Below, one piece after another: positions 44,631 to 57,477 of a DNA stretch of 64,000 nucleotides (positions within the stretch are counted from its first letter, which is position 1; the number at the start of each line of letters is the position of its first letter). The position numbers were made by a program, and so were the translations under genes. A model generated the notes under the pieces. It was not told the origin of the DNA and ran no database searches. It saw only the letters and a program-made list of their open reading frames with translations. Where the stretch lies: assembly GCF_000801105.2 (NCBI RefSeq), contig NC_079515.1:37161407-37225406 (forward strand), written 5' to 3'. Source of the stretch: Raphanus sativus. Its lineage: Eukaryota > Streptophyta > Magnoliopsida > Brassicales > Brassicaceae.

Positions 44631-45459
44631 GACTTATTCTTGGATTCACCCCCTAGGGTGAACCTCTAGGTTCACCAACCAATAGTGTTTGAGTATTTGA
44701 TATTTGATATCTTTTAGAAAATGAAACATAATTGAATTTCCAAATTAGATTAAAATAAAAATACATAAAAATAGTAATAGTTACAAAAAATAAATAAATT
44801 AATATTATTAAATCTTCACTAAAATACTAAATCCTATACTCTAAATCCTAAAACCTAAACCCTAAATCTTAAACCCAAATTTTTTAGGTAAACTCTAAAC
44901 CTTTTGATAAATTCTAAACCCTAAATTACAAATATTAAAAACTAAATCATAAAAACACTAAACCTTAAATTCTAATCACTAAACCCTAAACCTTTGGGTA
45001 AACCCCGAACCCTTGGATAATTCATGAACATGTAGGTTCACCGACCAATATATAATGTTTGAGTTTATGATTTATCCAAGGGTTCGGAGTTTACCCAAGG
45101 GTTTAGGGTTTAGTGATTAGGATTTAGGGTATAGTGTTATTATGATTTAGTTCTTAATATTTGTGATTTAGGGTTTACGATTATCAAAAGGCTTAGGTAA
45201 ATTTTTGGGTTTAGGATTTACCTAAGATTTTAGGGTTTAGGATTTAAGGTATAGGGTTTAGTATTTTACTAAAAGCTTAATAATATTAATTTATTTATTT
45301 TTGTAACTACTACTATTTTTTATGTATTTATATTTGTTATTTTAAAAATATAATTTAGTTTTGAAATTAAATTTTGTTTCCTTTTCTAAAAGATATCAAA
45401 TATTAAATACTCAAACACTATTGGTTGGTGAACCTAGAGGTTGAACCCAAGAATAACTC
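44631..45459. mobile_element. Foldback/Mutator-type MITE with telomere-like interior
   Basis: 829 bp with terminal inverted repeats of about 120 bp starting GASTTATTCTTGG (left 44631, right end 45459) and a 9-bp target duplication ATTTTTAAA (44622-44630, 45460-45468). The inner parts are mutually inverted and rich in degenerate AACCCTAAA motifs on the left and GGGTTTAGG on the right. Nine-base duplication points to the Mutator group. No ORF. Confidence 0.8.
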
Positions 45460-45468
45460 ATTTTTAAA

Positions 45469-46035
45469 ACCTTGCTTTATGCCACTTATCCAACTCCAAA
45501 TGGGATTATGCACTTGTCGTTTTCTTTGCTGTCATAAATAGACATGATTAAGTTATAAAACAGATACGTAAAAAACAATTTGGGCGTGTAGAGACCCATT
45601 GAGTCCATTGACTTCAAACACATCCATACGGCCCAACATCATAATCCAAGATATAGCATGAAAGAGGCAGTGAATTTTGCACTATGAAAATGTGTAATTT
45701 ATGAGACTCGTGATGTATTTCCAAACCACTTCTATAATTTTTTTGATAAAGAGAATTTTTTAACTTCAATGTCTTTATAATAAAGTTCTTCAAGAAAATG
45801 TCGAACAATGTTATTTTCCCTTCTAAATATAGAAACAAAATGTTAATGAAAATGTTAGCATTATCCATTTAGTTTTATCATAATCCTGTAGCAACAAACT
45901 ATGATGGTAGATTCATGTATGGACTCACAATCTAAGGTGGAAGATCATGGCAATATGGATTCAAAAGGAGAAGGTGAATTATGATGAGTTACCATTGACG
46001 ATTGACGTTACTGAGGCTTTCTTATACTTATTTTA
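45469..46035. other. AT-rich spacer
   Basis: No gene supported; a short minus-strand reading frame near 45614-45868 has no recognisable content. Confidence 0.4.
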
Positions 46036-48086
46036 CTAGGTGCGGATCCCCCGCGCACGCGCGGAGTTCGGTGATAGAAGTATTTCATTATGTAATGGAT
46101 CCTCTCTAGAGTTGTGGTAAAACTGTATCAGTGATGTTGTTATCTTATACGTATTTGCTGAGATAAAGAGTTGTGGTGAAAAATATATATTATTCTTTTG
46201 ATTATGAGTTTGTTGAATATATATATATACGTATTAGCAGGTGAATATAGTCGACGTTTGTTGTATTTTGTAATATTATATATAATTCTTATCTTATAGT
46301 TATAAGTGTGTTTTATAATATTTATTATTTTTTGTATATTTGGTTATATTTTTCAGCATTTTTTTATTATATGTTGTGTTTTTTTCTGGTATATTATTAG
46401 TTTTCCTTAATTTGAGTTTTATGATTAAAAGAGAGTTAGATTCTTTTTTTGGTTGTACTTACTTTGATAACTTTGAAAACAATGACTTTGTTTGCTTTTC
46501 AATAAATTTGTTCCATAATCATATATGTTATCATATCAAAGTAAATAACATGTTTTTCATTTTGATAACTTTCCATCTTAATCACATCATATTATATATC
46601 TTTGTGCACACATCGGTTTACGCCACAATCGCAAAAGGCCAAAAATAATTATATGTGCTGGGATGTTAAATTGGGGCATTGGTAAATAAGCAAAGAAACA
46701 TAAACTTTCCCTTTATTATATGTGCTGGGATGTTATCTTTCATTTTGATCCTTTCTATGTTATCAACACACAGGAAAATCTGCTATTTATAGGGTTTGAG
46801 GTGTTCTTTGGTTTTCATATACATCATGATTTGATTGTAAAGTAAGGGAGGCGGAGAGTTCGTGGGAGTTATTGACTTTAATCTGAACAGATAATTCATT
46901 CGAGAGGTTAAGGGAGAGTGTGAAAGAGACGTAGCGGAAGAAACACGGGAGACATAAAGTTGAGAGGATAAATAAAAAAAATTCTAACCCAACAAAAGAG
47001 AAGATTAGAAAAAGCGGAATCCACGTGTACAACTATTATGGTCAGTGAGATCCAGAGTCTTCACCAAACTTCTTCCCCGGCTCCGGCGACTCCGATCAAA
47101 CACTCCATGAAACTCATCTTCTCCAAGTGAAGCCTGAAGCAAATTAAGGTTTATACGGTGGAAAACCCTCAAATTTTCTTTGTCCAAAGTCGTACCGAAC
47201 TTGTTGTCCTCCTTCGGATGGCGCACTGTACTTCTTCAGAAACTCTATCTGACGCGACCACCAAAGCTCTGAATTACCATACCACCAAACAACATCATCA
47301 TCTCGATACATTCACTCAAAGAGAACCTATACTTCTCTGTCAAATCTAGTGACCAAGTAAGAAAATACACTCTCTTGAGTCTCGAGAGAAAATCATGCGA
47401 CCAGTAAAATAAGAACAACTCAATCTCTCGGTTTTAGGTTATAAATCAGAGCAAAGGAGATTTGGATAACATAACCTCAACCCAGAATCAGTAAAGCTTA
47501 AGAATGCAAATCAAGTCTGAATCCGGTTTAAGAACACCGCAAAATCACCTACGCGAAGTGAGGATCCGCAAATAGGAAACAAAAATCGATCCTGGGATCC
47601 AATATACTACAAACAACAAAACATAAGAGCTGTCATGAACCTTCTTTCTGAAAGATTTTCTATTTGGTAGGAGGAAAGGTCGAGAGAAATCTCTTCCAGT
47701 CTCTCTAAAAATAAGAGAGAGAAAGCTACGGAAAAAAATTTAACCCAACAAATGAATACTCTTAGCATCTTGTTTTTCTTAAATATATATCGATGAGAAG
47801 AAAAGTTTGAGCAAAGGAGAACTTACCTGGAAGATCGACCAAAACAGATGAGACCGGAAACGGAATCGTCACAAACGAAGGATCGAGAGGAAGACGGCGA
47901 GAATTCTAATCTTGACGCTTCATGTTGTCGATATTTGGGCCACATGTTTAATTTCAAAGTCCATAACAGAATAATCTTTAGCCCATTCGTTAAGCCTGTT
48001 TTGTTTTAAAAAAAAAAAAGGTGGAGCCCACGAATATGCTGACGTGGCGGCAAGGGAGAGCTTCAACTCCCTCATTATATAATAGA
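46036..48086 (-). mobile_element. Non-autonomous Helitron, 2.05 kb
   Basis: Minus orientation. The 5' end at 48086 is TCTATTATATAATGAGGGAG after A; the 3' end at 46036 has hairpin CCGCGC-GT-GCGCGG, a short spacer and CTAG followed by T, the required A/T host site. No Rep/helicase coding. It carries a direct repeat TTATATGTGCTGGGATGTTA (near 46650 and 46718). It also has a GC-richer part (about 46990-47350) with a 73-codon minus-strand frame containing GEDEFHGVFDRSRRSRGRSL, possibly a captured gene piece. Confidence 0.85.
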
Positions 48087-48296
48087 TTTTGAAGGTTTCT
48101 TAGTCTAAAACTATAAAACTTTCAAGCTGAAGGATTAGCATTATTATGGCTCGCTGTAATCCTTTATGGGTTGGTGCTTTGTTGCTACTAATATGGGCGA
48201 TTCAAGTTTCTTTAGTCCCGTAACATGTTAAACAAATCACTGAAACTATGTAAGTTCTACCTCCGATTGCAAATATCAGTAGAATTGACTTCAATA

Positions 48297-48347
48297 AATA
48301 TATGAATTCTCTTTTTTTTTTTGTAACTTAATATATGAATTCTCTTT
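48297..48347. mobile_element. Micro-insertion, 15 bp, with 18-bp direct repeats
   Basis: AATATATGAATTCTCTTT at 48297-48314 and 48330-48347 flanks T8-GTAACTT, i.e. on the minus strand AAGTTAC plus eight A. Same design, opposite orientation. Confidence 0.5.
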
Positions 48348-48489
48348 ATTCCTTTCATCGTAACTATGTGCATCCGGATCATCCTTGACTCTTATTATAT
48401 TTTGATATATACTCTCTCTTTATTCCTTTCATCGTAGCTATGTGAATCCGGATCATCCTTGACTCTTATTATATTTTGATATATACTCT
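48342..48489. repeat. 74-bp tandem duplication
   Basis: Copies 48342-48415 and 48416-48489 beginning CTCTTTATTCCTTTC differ at only a few positions (A/G near 48364, C/A near 48371). Directly adjoins the preceding micro-insertion. Confidence 0.85.
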
Positions 48490-49670
48490 TGTAATGACTA
48501 GTCAATTTTTGGATATTTTTAATAGCTAATAGAAAATGAAGAAGAGAGGGATTTTGTTTATTGTTGATAATGTTCTTTAAATTTCTTGTGAAGAAAGAAA
48601 GACACATAAGCGTATTTGGTTGGCTTCTTGAAACAAGTAAACACAACTCACGGAATTGTTGAATAAAAAAAAAAGCAAATGTCGTGTCATTTCTCCCATC
48701 CTAACATTAAAAATCTCAATACAGAGACAAATAAGAAAAATAAAAAGAGAGTGCACGGTCATAATAATCTAATGGTAATGTATGGCGGTGGATAAAATTA
48801 TGAAAAATTGTATTAAAATGACAATATCGTTTTTTTAAATTACTACAATTTTATAGTAAAAATTAGATCATACGGTTTTAGACTCTCATATCAAGGTCTT
48901 GAAATAATGACAAAACTATTGGTTTATAATTAAGATCAGATTTTAGATCAAATTTGTTATTTTAGCTTAGAAGATAATCTTTTAAAACTACAACGGAGTT
49001 TGCAATATTGACCAATCGATGACAATAAAATAAAAAATTTGGACAACACTACAATCACATCACAGCTGTGATTTTTTAAATGGTCTTTTATTATTTTATG
49101 GCATTTTTAAAACAAGAGAAACCACCTGTTTCCCACATAATAACAACTATAGTATTTCAGGTAGTTGAGGATTCGCAGCCTCGCGAGGAAGACAACCTCC
49201 TCTCGGGTAACCCCATTGATATGCAGTGTGAGGAACATCGTTGTGATGTATATGTTTAGTACACATGATCTCAATGCATTTCTTTCGCTCTGATCTCTCA
49301 CATAAATTTGCTTTTTAAAATATATCTCCACACTAGGCTAAATTATATATTCAGGAACCCATATTCCTTTTATATTATTTTTCCGAATTGTCTATGTTAT
49401 ATTTGCTTTTTAAAATATAGAATAAAGTTTCCAAATATAATTTGATCTTTATCCTTTAGTTACTGAATTCAACTATTAGTTTTGTATTTAATTTAATTAA
49501 GCTTAAAATAAAAAATTGAGTTTATTTATGAGAGACAAATGCACCTTATAAACTTTAATGAATTTTTCAAAGATTCTCATTTAAGAAATTCAACTTATAT
49601 TCTCTCTGTAATTATTTTTGTCATTAAAATATTTTCATGACAACTTCTCAATACTTGTGTAATATTATAC
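48490..49670. other. AT-rich intergenic region
   Basis: No gene supported. A GC-richer patch near 49160-49240 lies in a 74-codon minus-strand frame with no recognisable domain. Confidence 0.35.
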
Positions 49671-49673
49671 TGA

Positions 49674-50364
49674 GGGGGGTGTATTGAATCTGAAATTTGA
49701 AGTGATTTGATCTTTAATGAGTTTTGAGATGATTGTAGGAGAATTAAAGAATTTGGTGTGATTTTTGTTAAAATACTCTAAAATCTCATCTAAAACAGTG
49801 GGATTTGGATTTTTATTTTTATAACTAAAGAACTCCCCTCAAACATTCTAGAAACAGTAGATTTCAGAGTGTTTTATAAAATGTCAAGTTAAATAACACT
49901 GGATTTTAAAGTGTTTTTTAAAATCCATGTTTGAATAACAGTGAATTTGTCATTTTAATACAAATCACTTAAAACTCTTAGGGGATGTATTCAATTTAGC
50001 ATTTGATGTGATTTGATTTTTAATGGAGTTTTAGATGATTTTAATAAGTTGCAAAGATTTAGGTGATTTTTGTTAAATTACTCTAGAATATCACCTAAAA
50101 CAATGAGATTTGAGTTTTATTTATTTTAACTAAGAAACTCCACCCAAACACCCTAAAATCACCTCAAAACTTTAAAATCCCACAACTTAAAATATTTTCA
50201 ATAACAGTGCATTTCAGAGTACTTTACGAAATGTCAAGTTCAATAACAGTGGATTTTAAATGAGTTTTTAAAATTCATGTTTGAATAACAGTGGATTTGT
50301 CATTTTAATACAAATCACCTGAAATTCTCAGTTGAATACATCCCTCTTAGTTGAATACATCCCC
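49674..50364. mobile_element. Tourist-like MITE, outer copy split by inner copy
   Basis: Outer element: 49674-49980 plus 50350-50364, ends GGGGGGTGTATTGAA / TTGAATACATCCCC, flanked by TGA on both sides. It is interrupted near its right end by a second copy. Removing 49981-50349 restores a continuous element whose last 40 bases parallel those of the inner copy. Confidence 0.75.
49981..50346. mobile_element. Inner Tourist-like MITE, 366 bp
   Basis: Ends GGGATGTATTCAA / TTGAATACATCCC, flanked by TTA at 49978-49980 and 50347-50349, the target preference of PIF/Harbinger elements. It belongs to the same family as the outer copy. Confidence 0.78.
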
Positions 50365-50370
50365 TGAAAA

Positions 50371-51135
50371 TCTGTGATCTTGATTCTCATTTACTTTTTT
50401 TCCAAATATTCTCCATTGCCTTTTATGCTTTCTTGACGCTGATTCTCAATTTCCTTTTACAGGAAATTTCAGATTCATTGAGTAATTTTTCAGTATTAAT
50501 AATTACAATTATGAGATTTTGAAAGTATTTTGGTCCATATATATTCAGATACTCTACCCAAATCATACCTGAATTAAAAAAAATCATAAATTAGGCAAAA
50601 AATTAATTGTGACAATAATGGTGGCGGGGGAGGGAGGGAGCTAAGATTAGGTACGTGAGGGTGTATGATTAAAACTGTAAGACGCGGATAATTGAATGTG
50701 ATGACAATGTCGCTATCCCCCTTGGCCCTTGCCTTGAAGATCAGTCAATAGCTCTCCAATCAAACAATAACACAAGACGACGACCATCTTCCTTCTTCTC
50801 GTGACTCCAAAAAGGTTTCTCTTTTAGGTAATCCCATGCGATCACTTTGCTTGGGTTTCTAGGTTAACCTCCAAAGCTTTCGAATTTCGATTTCAATTCG
50901 CACATGATTGATCCCTGATGATGGTGAATTTGCTCGATTTTGATTTCGTGTAATCTGTAAAAACCGTTCCTTTGATCGCTGTCGTGATAATTGGATCCGG
51001 ATCAAACCCGATTCTAGCGTTTTAACGTTTTTTATCTCTTTGTTTTTTGATTAGGGTTTTCAATCTGTTAAAAGTGTTTGGGATTCTAGGGCTTTCCATG
51101 ACCGTCATATAGCATGATGGTTGGGAAGGTTTTAG
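50371..51135. other. FAB1B promoter and 5' UTR
   Basis: AT-rich, then a C/T-rich leader near 50750-50830 followed by TTAGGTAATCCC, a possible leader-intron donor. The intron would end shortly before 51136. Inferred only. Confidence 0.4.
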
Positions 51136-54100
51136 ATGGATACAAGAGATAGTAATAATAACAAGACACTCTCTGAGATTGTGGGTCTGGTCAAATCCTG
51201 GATCCCCTGGCGATCAGAGCCAGCTACTGTGTCCAGGGATTTCTGGATGCCTGATCAGAGCTGTCGTGTTTGCTACGAGTGTGACTCTCAGTTTACTCTT
51301 ATCAACCGTAGGCACCATTGCCGTCTCTGTGGGAGAGTTTTCTGCGGCAAGTGTACTGCCAACTCTGTTCCTTTGCCTGCCAGTGACTTGAGAACTCCTC
51401 GTGAAGAGTGGGAGAGGATCCGTGTTTGTAACTATTGTTTCAGGCAGTGGGAGCAAGGTGATGGTGGAACTCGTGTTTCGAATATCCCTGAGCTTAGTAC
51501 CTCGCCTTCCGAGTCGAGTCTTCTTAGCTCAAAGACTAGTACCACTGCTAATAGTAGTAGCTTCGCTCTTGGCTCCATGCCGGGTTTAGTTGGTCCTTAT
51601 CAAAGGGTTCAACGTGGTTCTGATGTCAGTTTGCACGGAGTATCGTCTATGGAGACAGGCACGACCAGAAAAGGCAAAGAAACTTCTAGGAGGAACAGCT
51701 TCATCGCCACAGATGTGGAAGATCCATCTCGCTTTGCTTTAAATAGGTACTCTTTTCTTCTGAGCTTTCTTTGATCTTATTAGACTCTGCAAACAAGTTC
51801 CAGGGTAGGTCTTGTGGCCTTTGACCATACTGTTTGGGTAACTTGAATTGTTTTTTTTCCTTTATCCATCAGGAGTGATGATGAGTACGATGAGTATGGT
51901 GTATACCAGACTGATATCGATACGAGCCATTCTCCTCAAGCTAATCAATATTATGGCCCAATGGAATATGAGGAGACGAGCATAGGTGATGGCCCCTGTA
52001 TGCATCTTAGTGGCGAAACCTCTGACCAGAAAAGTTTAAGCGGCTCTCCACTCATTCACCATTGTCTTGAATCTTTGATTGGGGAAGAAGCAGAGCAGTT
52101 CCAGAAGAAAGATGAGCATGATGGTCGTGACGAAAGTGAAGCTCCTTCTCCGCCAGATATTTCGGATGACCAAGTGGCGGAACCGGTGGATTTCGAGAAC
52201 AATGGACTTTTGTGGGTCCCACCGGACCCAGAAAACGAAGAAGATGAGAGAGAAAGTCCTTTGTATGATGAGGAAGATAATGAGGGAGATGCCTCGGGTG
52301 AGTGGGGATACTTACGACCTTCCGCTAGCTTTGGAAGTGGAGAGTATCGTAGCGAGGATCGAACAAGCGAAGAGCATAAGAAGGCTATGAAGAATGTGGT
52401 TGATGGGCACTTTAGGGCTTTGCTTGCACAATTGTTGCAAGCCGAGAACATCCCTGTGACCGACGAAGAGGGCAAAGAGAGCTGGTTAGAGATTATCACC
52501 TCTCTTTCTTGGGAGGCGGCTAACTTGTTGAAGCCTGATATGAGTAAAAGTGGAGGAATGGATCCTGGTGGCTATGTCAAAGTAAAGTGCTTAGCTTCCG
52601 GGTACCGACATGATAGGTAACAGAAGCAACACAACTTAAATCTCAATGTACTGGTGCTGAGTTCATAGTGCTTCATTTTATTCACTATGTATCTTTCATT
52701 ATGTTATCTGTGGATACCTATTAATAAGTCCGTGTATCATGTTACAGCATGGTAGTTAAAGGAGTTGTTTGCAAGAGAAACGTGGCTCATAGGAGAATGA
52801 GAGCGAAGATTGAGAACGCTCGACTATTGATTCTAGGTGGTGCGCTTGAGTATCAAAGAGTCTCAAACCAGTTATCGAGTTTTGATACTTTGTTGCAACA
52901 GGTGAAATATTTTATTTCTTCTCGTTGGTGGTTAGATATGGAATTTGCTTATTTATGCCTAAACTCTTTTCTTCTTGTACTTATTTTGGTTATCAGGAAA
53001 AGGATCATCTAAAGATGGCTGTTGCAAAGATTCACGCTGAACGTCCAAACATTCTTCTAGTCGAAAAATCAGTTTCTCGATTTGCGCAAGAGTATCTTCT
53101 AGCCAAAGACATATCTCTTGTTCTGAACATTAAGAGACCACTTTTAGATCGCATTGCTCGCTGCACTGGTGCTCAGATAATTCCTTCAGTAGACCACCTC
53201 TCTTCTCAAAAGCTGGGTTACTGTGAGAATTTTCGTGTGGATAGGTTTCTTGAAGAACATGGTTCAGCTGGTCAAGCTGGAAAGAAAGTAGTGAAGACGT
53301 TGATGTATTTTGAGGGTTGTCCAAGGCCATTAGGCTTTACAGTAAGCACTCCCAGCCATTAAAATTAAAAGTTTTAGAGCAGATTTCTTATATCTGATTG
53401 CTTGATGACATTACTTGTTTTTTTTGTGTTCTTTCTTCTTCAGATTTTGCTGAGGGGTGCTAATGAAGAAGAGCTGAAAAAAGTGAAGCATGTGGTCCAG
53501 TATGGAGTTTTTGCAGCTTATCATTTGGCACTGGAGACATCGTTTCTTGCTGACGAAGGAGCCTCACCAGATCTCCCCTTGAACTCCCCAATTACGGTAG
53601 CTCTTCCAGATAAATCTATGAGCATTGAACGTTCGATATCTACTGTGCCAGGTTTCATGGTTTCCTCATATGAAAAATCTCCAACAATGCTAACTGGTTC
53701 CGAACCACAGCGAGCAAACAGTGTCCCAGCATCAGAGTTACTTTCGACCACTGCTAATCTATCCATCCAGAAGGACATAAATCCTCTGATACCTAATGGT
53801 TCAGGCTGGCAGGCTGCCAGAGAAATAAATCCGGGTTTCACATTTTCACGCTATAATGTTCCATTGAATTTGCCTGACCATGTGAAAGATGGAAGAAACG
53901 CAAATGTTTCTGAAAGATCTACGCTGGCAGACACACCAGCAGACAAAAGCAACCCAACAATTGAAGCTGCAGACATATTGGACAGTTCCCTACATTCATC
54001 AGGGCAAGGCGTTGTGCCACAGAGTTCTCAAAGTAGTACGAGCGTTGTAGTAGAAAACCAGGACAATGGTTCAGAGGTTACGACCATCCAACAGCAAAAC

Positions 54101-57100
54101 GGTGAGATTTTAAAGGAACCGCAATCTCAAAAAGAGGAATTTCCTCCGGCACCCTCTGATCACCAGAGCATTCTGGTTTCTCTATCGTCCAGATCAGTGT
54201 GGAAAGGAACTGTGTGTGAGAGGTCTCATCTCTTCCGGATAAAATACTATGGTAGTTTCGATAAACCCTTGGGACGGTTCTTGAGAGATCATTTGTTCGA
54301 TCAGGTAAGTTTTACAATGCGTTGACTTCTCTATTTCAGCTTACATAATGATATGGTAACCCAAATATATGTTTGAATCGCAGGGTTACAGGTGTCGTTC
54401 ATGTGAGATGCCATCAGAAGCTCACGTCCACTGTTACACTCATCGACAAGGCAGCCTTACAATATCTGTCAAGAAGCTCCAAGATTATCTCTTACCTGGT
54501 GAAAAGGAGGGAAAGATTTGGATGTGGCATAGATGCCTGAGATGCCCTCGACCTGACGGCTTTCCTCCAGCGACTCTACGAGTGGTGATGTCTGATGCTG
54601 CGTGGGGATTATCGTTTGGGAAGTTTCTGGAGCTCAGTTTCTCAAATCACGCAGCTGCCAGTAGAGTAGCATGTTGTGGCCATTCTCTCCATAGAGATTG
54701 TCTTCGCTTCTACGGGTACTTTTTTTCTTGCATTCATTCCCCTGGGGGAGGAAGATGACTAAATTGTTGAAACATATCTGATTAAATATTTTGCATGTTT
54801 CCTTTCTCTAACAAGTTGTGCTCATGCAGATTTGGGAACATGGTTGCTTGCTTCCGTTACGCTACTATAGATGTTAATTCTGTCTACCTTCCACCATCAG
54901 TTCTTAGTTTCAACTATGATAATCAGGACTGGATACAGAGAGAGACAGATGAGGTTAGATACCTGTGATTTTCTGGAATACAGTTTTGAAATCTAACACG
55001 TTATTACTGACTTCGCTTCCTTTCTAATTAATCAGGTGGTAGAGAGAGCAGAGCTTCTGTTTTCTGAAGTATTAAATGCTATTAGTCAAATTGCAGCAAA
55101 AGGTTTTAGGCGTCGAATTGGTGAACTCGAAGAAGTGCTGCAAAGAGAGAAAGCAGAGTTCGAGGTGATAAATTTTGTTTTAATACGCGTATTAAAGAGG
55201 TTATAGAACTCAGGGATGCAAAAAAAATGGTTCTCTTACACCAATATACTACAGTTATTATTTAAGACAAAAGGTTTTGTGTTGTAACCTTCTTACATTT
55301 CTTTCAGGATAATTTGCAAAAGATGTTTCACAGAGAGGTGAAGGAAGGGGAACCTCGAGTGGATATTCTTGAGCTGTACAGGATGCGCAGGCAGCTGATT
55401 TTTCAGTCATATATGTGGGATCACCGCTTGATTAATGCATCAACTTTGTCTAAGATTGAGAGTAGTGATGACACAAAGAGAGAAGAAAATGAGAAAGCAC
55501 CTTTGGCTAAGAGCCAGACCCTTCCCGAGATGAATGCTGGGACTAACTCTCTTCTTGCTGGCTCAGAGGTTGATCAGAATCCTGATGTTGGTTCTACTGA
55601 TGATGACACTAAGGTTCAGAAGGAAGCGGATACAAATTTAGATTTGAATCCTGAAAAGGAAGATGGGGGAGAGGTTTCTCCCAGCAAAACCTTACCTGAT
55701 AGTTCTGATCCTCTGGAAAATAAACTCGATGTTCGCAGGACACAGTCTGATGGGCAGATAGTTATAAAAAATCTATCAGCGACTCTTGATGCAGCATGGA
55801 TAGGCGAACGTCAAACATCGGGGGAGATTCCAACCAATACTAAGATCGTGCTTCCTCCTTCCTCCATGTCAAACTCTTCAACTTTCTCTCCAATAGATCT
55901 CCCAGAACAGCAAAACGAATTCAAGGTGGCGTATCCAGTTTCACCTGCTTTACCGAGTAAAGATTATGAGAACTCAGATGATTCTGTAAGCTGGTTAGGT
56001 GTGCCATTCCTCAATTTCTACCGTTCCATCAACAAGAATTTTCTGCTTAGCTCTCAGAAGCTCGATACATTTGGCGAGCACAGCCCTGTCTATATTTCAT
56101 CTTTTAGAGAGGCAGAGCTTCAAGGTGGACCAAGGCTACTTCTTCCCGTTGGCATCAATGATATTGTTGTTCCGGTGTATGATGATGAACCCACAAGTAT
56201 GATCGCCTATGCCTTGACGTCAACTGAGTATCAACGCCAAATTTCTGTTGAAGGGGAGTCTCTAGTTTCGTATCCTTCTGAACTGAATATCCCTCGCCCA
56301 GTTGATGACACCATTTTTGACCCAAGCAGAAGCACTAGTTCAGTGGATGAGAGTATACTTTCAATGTCCTCATCTCGCAGTCTGGACCCTCTATCATATA
56401 CAAAAGCTTTACATGCACGAGTCTCATACGGAGAAGATGGCACTCTTGGAAAAGTGAAGTACACGGTTACTTGTTACTATGCCAAACGGTTTGAGGCGTT
56501 GCGAGGTATATGTATCCCTTCGGAACTTGAGTATATAAGGTCTCTTAGCCGGTGTAAGAAATGGGGAGCTCAAGGTGGAAAGAGCAATGTCTTCTTTGCT
56601 AAAACCCTGGACGATCGTTTCATCATCAAGCAAGTCACCAAGACAGAACTGGAATCATTCATCAAGTTTGCACCTGCTTACTTCAAGTACTTATCCGAGT
56701 CTATCAGCACGAAAAGTCCAACTTGCCTGGCAAAAATCTTGGGAATCTATCAGGTACTTAACTTGAGAGAGAGGTTTACTGGTCAGGTTTGATTCAGTCG
56801 TGATGAGAGAGTGTATTTCTGTAAACAGGTAGCAACAAAACAACTTAAGAGCGGGAAAGAAACAAAGATGGATGTTCTGATTATGGAGAATCTCCTCTTT
56901 GGAAGAACTGTGAAGCGGCTTTATGACCTCAAAGGATCATCCCGGGCGCGATACAACCCTGACGCTAGTGGGAGCAACAAAGTCTTGTTGGATCAAAACT
57001 TGATTGAAGCAATGCCGACTTCTCCCATCTTCGTTGGTAACAAAGCAAAACGATTGCTGGAAAGAGCTGTCTGGAACGACACTGCTTTTCTTGCAGTGAG

Positions 57101-57377
57101 TTTTACTCTCATGCAAATCATTTACTTTCTTTGTAAATTTTATAAACGTATGTATTGTGTTTGCGTTTGCAGTTGGGTGATGTGATGGATTACTCGTTGC
57201 TAGTAGGCGTAGATGAAGAAAAGAACGAGTTAGTTCTCGGGATTATCGACTTCTTGAGGCAGTACACATGGGACAAACATCTAGAGTCTTGGGTGAAATT
57301 TACAGGAATCTTAGGAGGACCAAAGAATGAAGCACCAACAGTTATCTCTCCAAAGCAATACAAGAGAAGATTCAGAA
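51136..57377 (+). CDS. FAB1B: FAB1B, PI3P 5-kinase (FYVE type), nearly complete
   Basis: Makes PI(3,5)P2 from PI3P on endosomes and vacuole. Exons: 51136-51746, 51873-52616, 52748-52901, 52997-53341, 53444-54304, 54384-54715, 54830-54953, 55036-55164, 55308-56753, 56829-57095, 57173 to the gap; about 1,739 residues in one frame. FYVE zinc finger at 30-105 ([26 protein letters not shown]). Chaperonin-like domain about 270-500 ([34 protein letters not shown]). Conserved Cys region about 760-900 ([33 protein letters not shown]). PIP kinase domain from about 1350 ([58 protein letters not shown]). Reading enters the N gap after [10 protein letters not shown], so the last about 50 residues are unseen. 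Position next to the LURP-one gene fits FAB1B over FAB1A. Confidence 0.95.
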
Positions 57378-57477
57378 NNNNNNNNNNNNNNNNNNNNNNN
57401 NNNNNNNNNNNNNNNNNNNNNNNNNNNNNNNNNNNNNNNNNNNNNNNNNNNNNNNNNNNNNNNNNNNNNNNNNNNNN
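57378..57477. other. Assembly gap, 100 N
   Basis: Second 100-N join, inside the last exon of FAB1B. Sequence after it is untranslated or intergenic. Confidence 0.98.

Noticed and set aside
44631..45459. Interstitial telomere tract
   Set aside because: Motifs are degenerate and mirrored about a centre inside a transposon with target duplication, so not a telomere remnant.
49107..49331. 74-codon minus-strand frame as a gene
   Set aside because: No recognisable domain, no splice or promoter context, and mostly AT-rich composition.
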